A stretch of DNA of 64,000 bases, from positions 4,030,001 to 4,094,000 of the forward strand of contig OZ241898.1 in NCBI GenBank assembly GCA_965203525.1, given 5' to 3'. The translations under genes and the position numbers were made by a program. The notes beneath the pieces are model-generated. The model saw only the letters and a program-made list of their open reading frames with translations. It did no database searches and was not told the origin of the DNA. Below, piece by piece: positions 1 to 8,104 of this stretch; position 1 is the stretch's first letter, and each line of letters starts with the position of its first letter. Origin of the DNA: WTFV01 sp965203525 (GTDB taxonomy: Bacteria > Acidobacteriota > Vicinamibacteria > Vicinamibacterales > UBA8438).

Positions 1-472
1 GCGCCGCCGCCGGGACGCCGAGCAGCGGGCCGATCCGGGCCGTCTCGGCGCAGTACCGATCCCTTTCATCGGTCGCCAGCGGCCCAACGAACAGGGCATA
101 CGTCCGAAGCTGGCTGTCGACGAGGGTGGCATGGACCCACTTGAGCAGCTCCGGATCGGCCGCTTCGTAGGGAGCGCCGGCCGGGTAGCGGCCCACCGCG
201 TGCTCCAGGCGGCCGCGTACGCGCCGGTGGACCGCGTTGATCCGCCCGGCCGTCGCCGCGACCTGCGCCTCGGTCCCGAAGGTCAGCGAGAGCATGGCTC
301 CGATGGTGCGGCGCATGCGCTCGACGTACGCCAGCGGCCCCGCGTCGAACCGGCTGTGCGCGCCCACCCCGGCCGCGACGAGAGGATGCGCGAGCTGCAT
401 CAGGATCGCACGCCCCCAGCCGAGCACGACGACCGCCTCGCGGTTGACGCGGTGGACGATCACCGCCGCCAT
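1..472 (-). CDS. DUF2236 / MpaB-type oxygenase family protein, partial (C-terminus beyond window)
   Basis: Reading the minus strand from the ATG at 472 gives an open frame of about 157 codons that runs off the left edge. It contains the motifs HRVNREAVV, GRAILMQLAHPLVAAG, LTFGTEAQ and LKWVHATLVDS, which are typical of the DUF2236 family (haem-containing oxygenases related to MpaB and latex-clearing protein). The conserved histidines lie in AHPLVA and WVHAT. The substrate cannot be predicted. An in-frame TAG lies about 40 bases upstream, so the start is at or close to 472. The plus-strand reading frames here are shadows. Family assignment is firm; the function of this member is unknown. Confidence 0.8.
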   Translation of the reverse strand, partial: MAAVIVHRVNREAVVVLGWGRAILMQLAHPLVAAGVGAHSRFDAGPLAYVERMRRTIGAMLSLTFGTEAQVAATAGRINAVHRRVRGRLEHAVGRYPAGAPYEAADPELLKWVHATLVDSQLRTYALFVGPLATDERDRYCAETARIGPLLGVPAAA

Positions 473-487
473 GGTACCGGACGGCAA

Positions 488-597
488 GCCGCCGGGTCTG
501 CTGACCTTGCGCTACGGTCGCGGCGACGCCGCCGTCGATGTCCAGGACGGCAACGGGCCGGCGGGTCTGCCGACCTTGCGCTACGATCGCGGCGACG
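488..597. repeat. Direct repeat pair, 41 bp, period 69
   Basis: Bases 488-528 and 557-597 match at 38 of 41 positions and enclose 28 unique bases. The pair lies between the divergent DUF2236 gene (start 472) and dinB-like gene (start 672). It resembles other repeat pairs in this window with a period near 73 bp, but its insert is shorter. On the minus strand the insert can be read as VAVLDIDGG, so it may be captured coding DNA. The existence of the repeat is directly visible; the origin is inference. Confidence 0.8.
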
Positions 598-671
598 ATC
601 GCCGGTTTCGCCTTCTGCGCGAACCGGCCCGCGCGGGCCGCCACGAACGCGGCTCGGCAAGGGAGGACGAC

Positions 672-1187
672 ATGGCCATCGGTGAAAGTCTGCTGCCGGA
701 GTTCGACCAGGAGATCGCGGGCGCCCGCAAGACGCTGGAGCGGGTGCCGGCGGACAAGTTCGACTGGCGGCCGCATCCGAAATCGGGCACGATGATCTGG
801 CTGGCCGGCCACCTTGCGAACCTCCCCTCCTGGGCGCCGATCACCATCAACCGGGACGAGCTGGACATGGCGCCCGGCGGCAAGCCGATGGACCCGCCGC
901 CGACACCCGCCGACACCGCGGAGCTGGTCGCGACCTTCGACCGGCACGCCGCCGAGGCGCGGGCCGCGATAGCCGGCGCGAGCGACGCCGACCTGCTGAA
1001 GCCGTGGTCGTTGCTGAACGACGGCACGATCCTGATGACGCTGCCGAAAATCGCGGTGCTCCGCGGCTTCGTCATGAACCACCTGATCCACCACCGGGCG
1101 CAGCTCGGCGTCTATCTGCGGCTCAACGACGTCTCCGTGCCGGCGCTGTACGGTCCGTCGGCCGACGAGGCCCCCGAGGGCTTCTGA
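672..1187 (+). CDS. DinB family protein
   Basis: A 171-residue protein with the DinB/YfiT-like four-helix fold signature. It starts MAIGESLLPEFDQEI and carries WLAGHLANLPSW in the first half and FVMNHLIHHRAQLGVYLRL near the end. The three histidines of the usual metal site correspond to GHLAN and NHLIHHR. Members of this superfamily are metal-dependent, thiol-transfer or DNA-damage-associated proteins; no substrate can be assigned. The ATG at 672 is chosen because GGGAGG lies just upstream and the frame upstream has no family sequence. Length is normal for the family. It stands alone. Confidence 0.88.
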   Translation: MAIGESLLPEFDQEIAGARKTLERVPADKFDWRPHPKSGTMIWLAGHLANLPSWAPITINRDELDMAPGGKPMDPPPTPADTAELVATFDRHAAEARAAIAGASDADLLKPWSLLNDGTILMTLPKIAVLRGFVMNHLIHHRAQLGVYLRLNDVSVPALYGPSADEAPEGF

Positions 1188-1194
1188 AGCAGCC

Positions 1195-1351
1195 GCGGCG
1201 ACGCGCGCGCAGCCGGGTCCGGATCGTCGCAACCCCCACCAACGACGGCGAGAGGCCGCGCCGGCGCGGCTACCGACGCGGGCAGCCGGGTCCGGATCGT
1301 CGTGCGGCAGGGAATCGACCGGGAACGCGGCTCCCGACGCGCGCAGCCGGG
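1195..1351. repeat. Intergenic repeat, three partial copies (about 73 and 61 bp apart)
   Basis: A 21-bp core (GCAGCCGGGTCC followed by GGATCGTCG) is identical at 1209-1229 and 1282-1302, a period of 73. A third copy, shifted and shorter, pairs 1265-1290 with 1326-1351 (26 bp, two differences). The block begins just after the stop of the DinB gene and fills most of the 287-bp gap before the next gene. It is the only non-array site here with more than two copies. Confidence 0.7.
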
Positions 1352-1474
1352 ACCCCCGCCCGCGCCGACAGCCGGCGTGGTGGCACTGCCGAGGGCAACG
1401 AGCGGCAACCGCAAGGCCCGGTGAATCTCTGTTTTCGAGACCATGAATCCCGTTTTTGATGACAAAATGGGAAT

Positions 1475-2614
1475 ATGCACCCCAGAAATCTGGAGATCCC
1501 GGCCGGCGGCCAGAGCTTCTTCCTCTTCGGTCCCCGCGGCACCGGCAAGACGACCTGGCTCAAGCAGCGGTTCCCGAACGCGCTCTACCTCGACCTGCTC
1601 GATCACGCGCTGTATCTCGACCTGCTGACCCGGCCGCAACGGCTGCGGGAGTTCATCCCGCCGCGGCACGACGACTGGATCGTGCTCGACGAGGTGCAGC
1701 GGGTGCCGCTGGTCCTCAACGAGGTCCACCGGCTGATCGAAGCCGAAGGGCGGCGTTTCATCCTGACCGCGTCGAGCGCGCGCAGCCTGCGCCGCCGCGG
1801 CGTCAACCTGCTGGCCGGGCGGGCGCGCACCTGCCACATGCATCCGCTGACGGCGGTCGAGGCGGGCGCCGACTTTTCGCTGGAGCGGGCGCTGGTCCGC
1901 GGACAGCTTCCGTCCGTGTACACGCAACCGGATCCGGACCGGTACCTGGCGTCGTACGTCGAGAGCTATCTGCGCCAGGAAATCATCGAAGAGGGACGGA
2001 CCCGGAATCTGGCCGCGTTCGGCCGGTTCCTGGAGAGCGCCAGCTTCTCCCAGGCGGCGCTCCTCAACGTGGCGGAGGTGGCGCGCGAAACCGGCGTGGA
2101 CCGCAAGACCGCCGCCGGCTACTTCGACCTGCTCGAGGACCTGCTGCTCGCGGTGCGCGTGCCGATCTTCACGCGGCGGGCCAAGCGCCGCATGGCGACC
2201 CATCCGAAGTTTTTCCTGTTCGACGCCGGCGTCTACCGGACGATCAGGCCGACCGGACCGCTCGACAGCCCCGAGGAGATCGACGGCGCCGCGCTGGAAA
2301 CGCTCGTCCACCAGGAACTGCGCGCCCACGTCGCCTACCGTTCCCTCGACCTCGAACTGTTCACGTGGCGCACCGGGTCCGGCGCGGAGGTCGACTTCGT
2401 GGCCTACGGCGGCGACGGGCTGTTCGCCATCGAGGTCAAGCGGCGCGAGCGGATTCGGCGCGCGGATCTGCGGGGGTTGACGCAGTTCAAGGCGGATTAC
2501 CCGATGGCGCGTTGCGTGCTGCTCCGCGGGGGAGGCCGCCGCGAGTATCGGGACGGCATCGAGCTGCTGCCGGCGGCCGAGGCGCTGGCCGACCCGACGA
2601 AGGTGCTGAAGTGA
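1475..2614 (+). CDS. AAA+ ATPase with DUF4143 (nuclease-like) C-terminal domain
   Basis: A 379-residue protein of the AAA_14/DUF4143 family. Walker A is GPRGTGKTT at residues 19-27; Walker B is IVLDEVQRVP around residue 70, followed by a sensor-like FILTASSARSL. The C-terminal half (LFTWRTGSGAEVDFVAYGGDGLFAIEVK) has the E-V-D and E-V-K pattern of a PD-(D/E)XK-like fold. The family is widespread, often mobile or toxin-like, and of unclear function. The start at 1475 follows an AT-richer stretch (1430-1474), the likely promoter, but there is no strong Shine-Dalgarno. Residues 36-51 contain the heptad ALYLDLL twice, encoded by an imperfect direct duplication. Confidence 0.88.
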   Translation: MHPRNLEIPAGGQSFFLFGPRGTGKTTWLKQRFPNALYLDLLDHALYLDLLTRPQRLREFIPPRHDDWIVLDEVQRVPLVLNEVHRLIEAEGRRFILTASSARSLRRRGVNLLAGRARTCHMHPLTAVEAGADFSLERALVRGQLPSVYTQPDPDRYLASYVESYLRQEIIEEGRTRNLAAFGRFLESASFSQAALLNVAEVARETGVDRKTAAGYFDLLEDLLLAVRVPIFTRRAKRRMATHPKFFLFDAGVYRTIRPTGPLDSPEEIDGAALETLVHQELRAHVAYRSLDLELFTWRTGSGAEVDFVAYGGDGLFAIEVKRRERIRRADLRGLTQFKADYPMARCVLLRGGGRREYRDGIELLPAAEALADPTKVLK

Positions 2615-2669
2615 AGTTCATCAAGACATGACTTGTCGAAACATGACTTGACGATCCGCGGAACGAAAA

Positions 2670-2708
2670 CGGCCGGCCCCGACCCCGGGTCGAGGTCGAG
2701 GCCGGCCG
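2670..2708. terminator. GC-rich hairpin between convergent genes
   Basis: CGGCCGGCC at 2670-2678 pairs with GGCCGGCCG at 2700-2708. It sits in the gap between the ATPase gene ending at 2614 and the catalase gene ending at 2758 on the other strand. An A-run precedes it on the plus strand, which is a T-run downstream for the minus-strand catalase transcript. It probably terminates katA transcription; the assignment rests on position and pairing only. Confidence 0.45.
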
Positions 2709-2757
2709 CGCGAATCGGCCGGCACGCCGCGGCGGCCGTTCGCCGCGGCGCAAAGGA

Positions 2758-4230
2758 CTACGCCGGCGCGGCGGCACCCTCGAGCTCCGCGACGCCGATG
2801 CCGAGGCCGCGCGCCACGCCCTCCCCGTAGGCGGGGTCGGCCTTCAGGAAGTGGCCGATCTGGCGGAGCTGGGTCTCCTTCGGCACCGGCGTCATCGCCC
2901 GCACGAGGTTGCCGATCAGCCGCTGCTGCTGCTCCGGCGTCATCAGGCGGAACAGGTCGCCCGGCTGCCGGTAGTCGTCGTTGCCGTCCCGGTGGTCGTA
3001 GCGGTCCGCGTCGCCGTCCACCTTCAGCGGCGGCTCGACGTAGCGGTGGTCCTCGACCGGTCCGCCGCGGCTGTTCGGCTCGTAGTTGACCGCGCCGCCG
3101 CAGTTGCCGTCGTGCCGCATCGCGCCGTCGCGGTGGTACGAATGCACCGGGCAGCGGGCCTGGTTGACGGGCAGCGTCTCGTAGTTGACGCCGAGGCGGT
3201 AGCGGTGCGCGTCGGCGTACGAGAAGATGCGGAACTGGAGCATCTTGTCCGGGCTGTGGCTGATGCCCGGCACCTGGTTGGCGGGCGAGAAGCTCGACTG
3301 CTCCACCTCGGCGAAGTAGTTCTCCGGGTTCCGGTTCAGCTCGACGATCCCCACCTCGACGAGCGGATAGTCGCCGTGCGGCCACACCTTGGTCAGGTCG
3401 AACGGGTTGAACCAGGGCTTGTCGGCGTCCGCTTCCGGCATCACCTGGATGCACATCCGCCACTTCGGGCAGTCGCCGCCCTCGATCGCGCGGAACAGGT
3501 CGGCCTGGTGCGACTCGCGGTCCGCCCCGACGATCTCGGCCCCCTGCCGGTCGGTCAGGAAGTCGATGCCCTGCATCGTCTTCAGGTGGAACTTGACCCA
3601 GAAGCGCTCGCCGGCCGCGTTGACGAGGCTGTAGGTGTGCGAGCCGTAGCCGTTCATGTGGCGGTAGGACTTCGGCAGGCCGCGGTCCGAGAAGAGGATC
3701 GTCACCTGGTGCAGGCTCTCCGGCGAGAGCGACCAGAAGTCCCACATCGCGGCCGGGTTCCGCAGGTTGGTCTTCGGGTCGCGCTTCTGCGTCCGGATGA
3801 AGTCGGGGAACTTGTAGGGGTCGCGCACGAAGAAGACCGGGGTGTTGTTCCCCACGAGGTCCCAGTTGCCCTCGTCCGTGTAGTACTTCATGGCGAAGCC
3901 GCGCACGTCGCGCTCGGCGTCCGCCGCGCCCCGCTCGCCGGCCACCGTCGAGAAGCGCCAGAAGCAGGTGGTCCGCTTGCCGATCTCCGAGAACAGGCCG
4001 GCCTTCGTGTACTTCGTGACGTCGCTGGTGACGGTCAGCGTCCCGTACGCCCCGGAACCCTTCGCGTGCACCACCCGCTCGGGAATCCGCTCGCGGTTGA
4101 AGTGCGCGTGCTTCTCGAACAACTGCCAGTCCTGGATCAGGAGCGGGCCGCGCGGACCCGCGGTGAGGCTGTTCTGGTTGTCGCCCACCGGGATGCCGGC
4201 GGCGGTCGTGAGCTGCGTCTTTTCTGCCAT
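2758..4230 (-). CDS. katA: Monofunctional haem catalase
   Basis: A 490-residue small-subunit (clade 3-like) catalase that breaks down hydrogen peroxide in the cytoplasm. The distal haem residues are His55 in RVVHAKGSGAYG and Asn128 in LVGNNTPVFF. The proximal haem-ligand tyrosine is Tyr338 in RIFSYADAHRYRLG. The C-terminal helix bundle (LFRLMTPEQQQRLIGNL) is present and there is no flavodoxin-like extension. It starts at the ATG at 4230, giving MAEKTQLTTAAG, with a GAGGGAGG-type ribosome site upstream. It is divergent from the TauD-type gene and shares its AT-rich promoter region. Confidence 0.97.
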   Translation of the reverse strand: MAEKTQLTTAAGIPVGDNQNSLTAGPRGPLLIQDWQLFEKHAHFNRERIPERVVHAKGSGAYGTLTVTSDVTKYTKAGLFSEIGKRTTCFWRFSTVAGERGAADAERDVRGFAMKYYTDEGNWDLVGNNTPVFFVRDPYKFPDFIRTQKRDPKTNLRNPAAMWDFWSLSPESLHQVTILFSDRGLPKSYRHMNGYGSHTYSLVNAAGERFWVKFHLKTMQGIDFLTDRQGAEIVGADRESHQADLFRAIEGGDCPKWRMCIQVMPEADADKPWFNPFDLTKVWPHGDYPLVEVGIVELNRNPENYFAEVEQSSFSPANQVPGISHSPDKMLQFRIFSYADAHRYRLGVNYETLPVNQARCPVHSYHRDGAMRHDGNCGGAVNYEPNSRGGPVEDHRYVEPPLKVDGDADRYDHRDGNDDYRQPGDLFRLMTPEQQQRLIGNLVRAMTPVPKETQLRQIGHFLKADPAYGEGVARGLGIGVAELEGAAAPA

Positions 4231-4289
4231 CTCGTGGTTTCCTCCCTCTCGATACGCTCGCGAGGCCCCGCCCCGCGGCGGGCGCCCGG

Positions 4290-4325
4290 CGACTTGGCTC
4301 CGCTTCCATTTTATATAATCGATTC
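4290..4325. promoter_or_regulatory. AT-rich divergent promoter between katA and the TauD-type gene
   Basis: In an otherwise very GC-rich intergenic region, TATAAT occurs at 4314-4319, only six bases before the ATG at 4326. If used on the plus strand, the dioxygenase mRNA would be leaderless. On the minus strand the same AT patch offers a TATAAA-like box for katA. No clear -35 at ideal spacing is visible (TTGGCT at 4294-4299 is 14 bases away), so this is a moderate call. Confidence 0.4.
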
Positions 4326-5219
4326 ATGGCCCTGCCGAGCCCTTCCCGGTCGCCCGCATCGCCCGCGCCGTTGCGCGTCGAGCCGCTCACGCCGGCCATC
4401 GGGGCCGAGGTCTCCGGCGTCGACCTGACCCGGCCGCTCGACGACGCGACGCTGGCCGCCCTCGAGTCCGCGTGGGCGCGGCACCTGGTCCTCTTCTTCC
4501 GCGATCAGGAGCTGACGTTCGAGCAGCACAAGGCGCTCGGCCGCCGCTTCGGGGCGCTGCACATCCACCCGGCCGCCCCGAAGGACGCGGAGCATCCGGA
4601 GATCCTCGTCGTCCACGGAGACGACAAGGTGGAGTTCGTCGCGGGGAGCCTCTGGCACTCCGACGTCTCCTGCGACGTCGAGCCGCCGATGGCGAGCATG
4701 CTGCGCATCGCGCAGGTGCCGTCCCGCGGCGGCGACACCCTCTTCGCCAGCATGTACGCGGCGTACGAGGGGCTGTCGGACCGGATGCGGCGCTTCCTCG
4801 ACGGGCTGACCGCCGTCCACGAGGGCGAGCAGTACTACCGCGGCCGGTACGGGGCGGGCGACCTCCGGGACGGCCGCTACCCGTCGGCCGAGCACCCGGT
4901 CGTCCGCACCCACCCGGTCACCGGCAAGCCCGCGCTCTACGTGAACGAAGGCTTCACCACCCGCATCAAGGACCTGCCGCTCGCCGAGAGCGACGCGGTG
5001 CTGGCGTTCCTGTTCCGGCACTGCGCGCGGCCCGACTACCACTGCCGCTTCCGGTGGCGGGCGAACTCGGTCGCGTTCTGGGACAACCGCTGCACCCAGC
5101 ACCTGGCGATCTGGGACTACTATCCCGAGACGCGCCACGGCTACCGGGTGACCATCAAGGGGGACGCGCCGTTCCACGACCCCGGCCGCGGGGGGACGAA
5201 CGCCGCTACCGCAACCTGA
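4326..5219 (+). CDS. TauD/TfdA-family Fe(II)/2-oxoglutarate dioxygenase
   Basis: A 297-residue alpha-ketoglutarate-dependent dioxygenase. The iron triad is visible: His111 and Asp113 in LWHSDVS, and His259 in TQHLAIWDYYPETRHGYRVT, whose distal arginine binds 2-oxoglutarate. The N-terminal core matches taurine and alkylsulfate dioxygenases (IGAEVSGVDLTRPLDDATLAAL, VLFFRDQELT). It hydroxylates a small organic acid, possibly a sulfonate or sulfate ester; no sulfur genes nearby help decide. The last 14 bases overlap the convergent mmsA gene. Confidence 0.9.
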   Translation: MALPSPSRSPASPAPLRVEPLTPAIGAEVSGVDLTRPLDDATLAALESAWARHLVLFFRDQELTFEQHKALGRRFGALHIHPAAPKDAEHPEILVVHGDDKVEFVAGSLWHSDVSCDVEPPMASMLRIAQVPSRGGDTLFASMYAAYEGLSDRMRRFLDGLTAVHEGEQYYRGRYGAGDLRDGRYPSAEHPVVRTHPVTGKPALYVNEGFTTRIKDLPLAESDAVLAFLFRHCARPDYHCRFRWRANSVAFWDNRCTQHLAIWDYYPETRHGYRVTIKGDAPFHDPGRGGTNAATAT

Positions 5220-6693
5220 TGGTCATGTTCGGACGGTCCGCCGGCGTAGCGTCGAACCAGCGCGCCGTCACCGTCTTCGTCTGGGTGTAGAAGCGGACCG
5301 CCTGCTTGCCGTAGACGTGCTGGTCGCCGAAGAACGAGTCCTTCCAGCCGGTGAACGAGAAGAAGGGCAACGGCACCGGAATCGGGACGTTGACGCCCAC
5401 CTGCCCCACCTGGATCTCCCGCTGGAACCGGCGCGCGGCGCCGCCCGACGACGTGAAGAGGGACACGCCGTTGCCGTAGGGGTTGGCGTTGACCAGGTCG
5501 ATGGCGTCGTCGAGGGTCTGCGCCTCGGAGGTGACCAGCACCGGGCCGAAGATCTCTTCCCGGTAGATCGACATGCCGGGGGTGACGCCGGCGAACAGCG
5601 TCGGCCCGACCCAGTTGCCGTCCGGATAGCCGGGCACCTCGCAGCCGCTGCCGTCCAGCAGGCAGCGCGCGCCCGCGGCCTTGCCCCGCGCGATGCAGCC
5701 GAGTATCCGGTCGCGGGCGGCGCGGGTGATCTGCGGGCCGTAGGCCGCGCCGCCGTCGTTCCAGGGCCCCGGGCGCACCGCCGCCATCGCCGCCTGCAAG
5801 TCGTCCAGCCAGGCCGCCGCTTCGCCAACCAGCACGGCGGCGCTGATCGCCATGCAGCGCTGTCCCGCGGCCCCGCAGGCGGCGCCGACCAGGCTCGCGA
5901 CGGCCTGCTCCCGGTCGGCGTCCGGCAGGATCACCAGGTGGTTCTTGGCGCCGGCCAGCGCCTGCACCCGCTTCCCGTTCGCGGCGGCCCCGGCATAGAT
6001 CGCCCTGGCCACCGGCGCCGAGCCGACGAAGCTGACCGCGCGCACGTCCGGGTGCTCCAGCAGGGCCTCGACCTGTTCCCTGCCGCCGTGGACCACCTGC
6101 ACCAGCCCGTCCGGGGCGCCGGCCTCGGCCAGCAGTTCCATCAGCCGGTTGGGCACCATCGGATCCTGCTCCGAGGGCTTCAGCACGAAGGTGTTGCCGC
6201 AGGCGACGGCCAGCGGGAACATCCACAGCGGCACCATGGCCGGAAAGTTGAACGGCGTGATGCCGGCGCACACCCCGACCGGCTGCACCAGGCTGTAGGT
6301 GTCGATGCCCCGGGCGACGTTCTCCACCGTCTCGCCCATCATCAGGGAGGCGATGCCGCAGGCGTGCTCCACCACCTCGATGCCGCGCCAGACCTCGCCC
6401 CGCGCGTCCTCCCAGGTCTTGCCGGTGTCCCGGCACAGGAGCCGGGCCACGTCGTCCTGGTTCTTCTTCAGGAGGTCCTGGTAGGCGAACAGCAGCCGCG
6501 CCCGCTCCGGCGCCGGCACGTCGCGCCAGATCCGGAAGGCCGCCTTCGCCCCCTGGACGGCGCGGTCCACCTCGCCGGCGGTGGCGAAGGGCACCTCGCA
6601 GAGCACTTCCTGGGTGGCGGGATCGGTCACCTCGACGCCGCCGGCGCTGCTGTCGACGAAGCGTCCGTTCACGAAGAGCTTGAGCTTGTTCAT
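5206..6693 (-). CDS. mmsA: CoA-acylating methylmalonate-semialdehyde dehydrogenase
   Basis: A 495-residue aldehyde dehydrogenase of the MMSDH group. It converts methylmalonate or malonate semialdehyde plus CoA and NAD to propionyl- or acetyl-CoA in valine and inositol breakdown. The nucleophile is Cys280 in GAAGQRCMAIS, the MMSDH-specific form of the motif. NAD-binding FVLKPSEQDP and C-terminal GWKDSFFGDQHVYGKQAVRFYTQTKTVT are typical. The start at 6693 gives MNKLKLFVNGRFVDS; its ATG overlaps the TGA of the upstream aminotransferase by four bases, so the two are translationally coupled. The far longer open frame upstream is not part of this protein. Confidence 0.94.
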   Translation of the reverse strand: MNKLKLFVNGRFVDSSAGGVEVTDPATQEVLCEVPFATAGEVDRAVQGAKAAFRIWRDVPAPERARLLFAYQDLLKKNQDDVARLLCRDTGKTWEDARGEVWRGIEVVEHACGIASLMMGETVENVARGIDTYSLVQPVGVCAGITPFNFPAMVPLWMFPLAVACGNTFVLKPSEQDPMVPNRLMELLAEAGAPDGLVQVVHGGREQVEALLEHPDVRAVSFVGSAPVARAIYAGAAANGKRVQALAGAKNHLVILPDADREQAVASLVGAACGAAGQRCMAISAAVLVGEAAAWLDDLQAAMAAVRPGPWNDGGAAYGPQITRAARDRILGCIARGKAAGARCLLDGSGCEVPGYPDGNWVGPTLFAGVTPGMSIYREEIFGPVLVTSEAQTLDDAIDLVNANPYGNGVSLFTSSGGAARRFQREIQVGQVGVNVPIPVPLPFFSFTGWKDSFFGDQHVYGKQAVRFYTQTKTVTARWFDATPADRPNMTIRLR

Positions 6694-7997
6694 GGCGCAG
6701 TCTCGCGGACCGGGGACGGGACGGGAGGCTTCCCGGGGGCGCCGTCGTACGCCCGCCGCACCTCCTCCACGACGACGTCGAGCCCGCGCTCGGTCCGCTC
6801 CCGGTCGTCGGCGTAGCTGATGCGGATGCACTCGCGCTTGTGCGGCCAGTCGTCGCCGTCGAGCCCGGGAAAGAAGTAGTGGCCGGAAACGACGATGACG
6901 CCGCGCTGCTTGAGCCGCTCGTAGAGCGCGGCGCTGGTGATCGGCAGCCCCGGCATCCAGAGCCACAGGAAGAAGGCCCCCTCGGGCTTGTGGATCCGAA
7001 CGGGATGGTCGCGCAGCCCGGCGCGGAGCCGGTCGACGGCGCGCGCCGCGCGCCCGGCGTAATGGGGCCGGATGATGTCGCGGACGAGCGCGGGCAGCGC
7101 GCCGCTCTCGACGAGCCCGGTGGCGAGCGCGGGGCCGAGCCGCCCCGGCGACAGGCAGAAGATCGCGGTGGCGGCGGCCAGCGCCGCGACGATCTCCTCG
7201 TTCGCGATCACGATGCCGGTGCGCACGCCCGGGAGTCCGAGCTTCGACAGGCTCATGCAGACGATCACGTGCTCGTCCCACACCGGCGCGGCCTCGCCGA
7301 ACACGATGCCCGGAAACGGCGCGCCGTAGGCGGTGTCCAGGACGAGGGGCACCCCGCGCGCACGGGCGCAGGCGCGGAGACGTTCGACCTCCCCGGCGGT
7401 GACGACGTTGCCGGTCGGGTTGGTGGGGCGCGACAGGCAGATCGCACCGACGTCCGCGACCCGGTCCAGCCCCTCGAAGTCCACCCCGTACTTGAACAGC
7501 TTGTCGTCGAGCTCGTGGATGGTCGAGCGGCGCGCGGTGAACAGGCCGGGCGCGAAACCGAGGTCCCCGTAGCCGATGTACTCCGGCGAGAGCGGCAGCA
7601 GGATGCGGCGCGCCGGCCGGCCGCCGTCCATCGGCCCCGCCAGCAGGTTGAACAACGGGAGGAAGGCGGACTGGCTGCCGTTGGTGAGCGCGACGTTGCG
7701 CGCGGTGACCTGCCAGCCGGCCTCCTGCCGCAGGAAGCCGGCCAGGGCGCGGGCGAAGTCCCGGTCACCGTCGGGTCCGCCGTACAGGCCGATCGCCCGC
7801 TCGAACGCCCCCGGGCGCCGCAGCAGGTTCTCCATGTGGCGGCGGAACACCGCCTCGGCGGCCGGGATCCGGCTTGGATTGCCGCCCCCGAGGTTGCTGA
7901 TCGCCCCGCCGGCGGCCGCCACGGCGCCGAGGTCGTCCATCAGCGACCGCGTGCCGGAGTCGCCGAGCAGCCGCCGCCCGAACGCCGAAACGTCCAT
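6690..7997 (-). CDS. avtA: Valine-pyruvate aminotransferase (AvtA-like)
   Basis: A 435-residue PLP-dependent class I/II aminotransferase. It follows the AvtA pattern closely: LGGGNPSRIP near the N-terminus, LTNGSQSAFLPLFNLLAGP, LPLSPEYIGYGDLGF, ICLSRPTNPTGNVV, the PLP lysine in MSLSKLGLPGVRTGIVIANEE, and IHKPEGAFFLWLWMPGLPIT. It interconverts valine and 2-ketoisovalerate using pyruvate/alanine. It overlaps mmsA by ATGA, which suggests a two-gene valine catabolic operon in which transamination feeds a pathway ending at MmsA. Confidence 0.92.
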   Translation of the reverse strand: MDVSAFGRRLLGDSGTRSLMDDLGAVAAAGGAISNLGGGNPSRIPAAEAVFRRHMENLLRRPGAFERAIGLYGGPDGDRDFARALAGFLRQEAGWQVTARNVALTNGSQSAFLPLFNLLAGPMDGGRPARRILLPLSPEYIGYGDLGFAPGLFTARRSTIHELDDKLFKYGVDFEGLDRVADVGAICLSRPTNPTGNVVTAGEVERLRACARARGVPLVLDTAYGAPFPGIVFGEAAPVWDEHVIVCMSLSKLGLPGVRTGIVIANEEIVAALAAATAIFCLSPGRLGPALATGLVESGALPALVRDIIRPHYAGRAARAVDRLRAGLRDHPVRIHKPEGAFFLWLWMPGLPITSAALYERLKQRGVIVVSGHYFFPGLDGDDWPHKRECIRISYADDRERTERGLDVVVEEVRRAYDGAPGKPPVPSPVRETAP

Positions 7998-8104
7998 GCC
8001 CCCTAACGATAGAACGAACCGGGGGGTCGCGCCGGCCGGCGCCGGCCACGGCGCGGCGTGTTCCGGCGCCGCGGCCGGCCGCGTGCGGGCATCGGGGACG
8101 CCGG

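Noticed and set aside
2851..4428. 525-codon plus-strand frame across the catalase gene
   Set aside because: It is the mirror of katA, whose catalytic residues and family-wide similarity are on the minus strand; the plus frame is low-complexity V/L/R/A-rich.
5206..7281. Longer N-terminal extension of MmsA (691 codons)
   Set aside because: The extra part overlaps the aminotransferase gene in another frame and has no aldehyde dehydrogenase sequence; the family start MNKLKLFVNGRF is at 6693 with an ATGA overlap.
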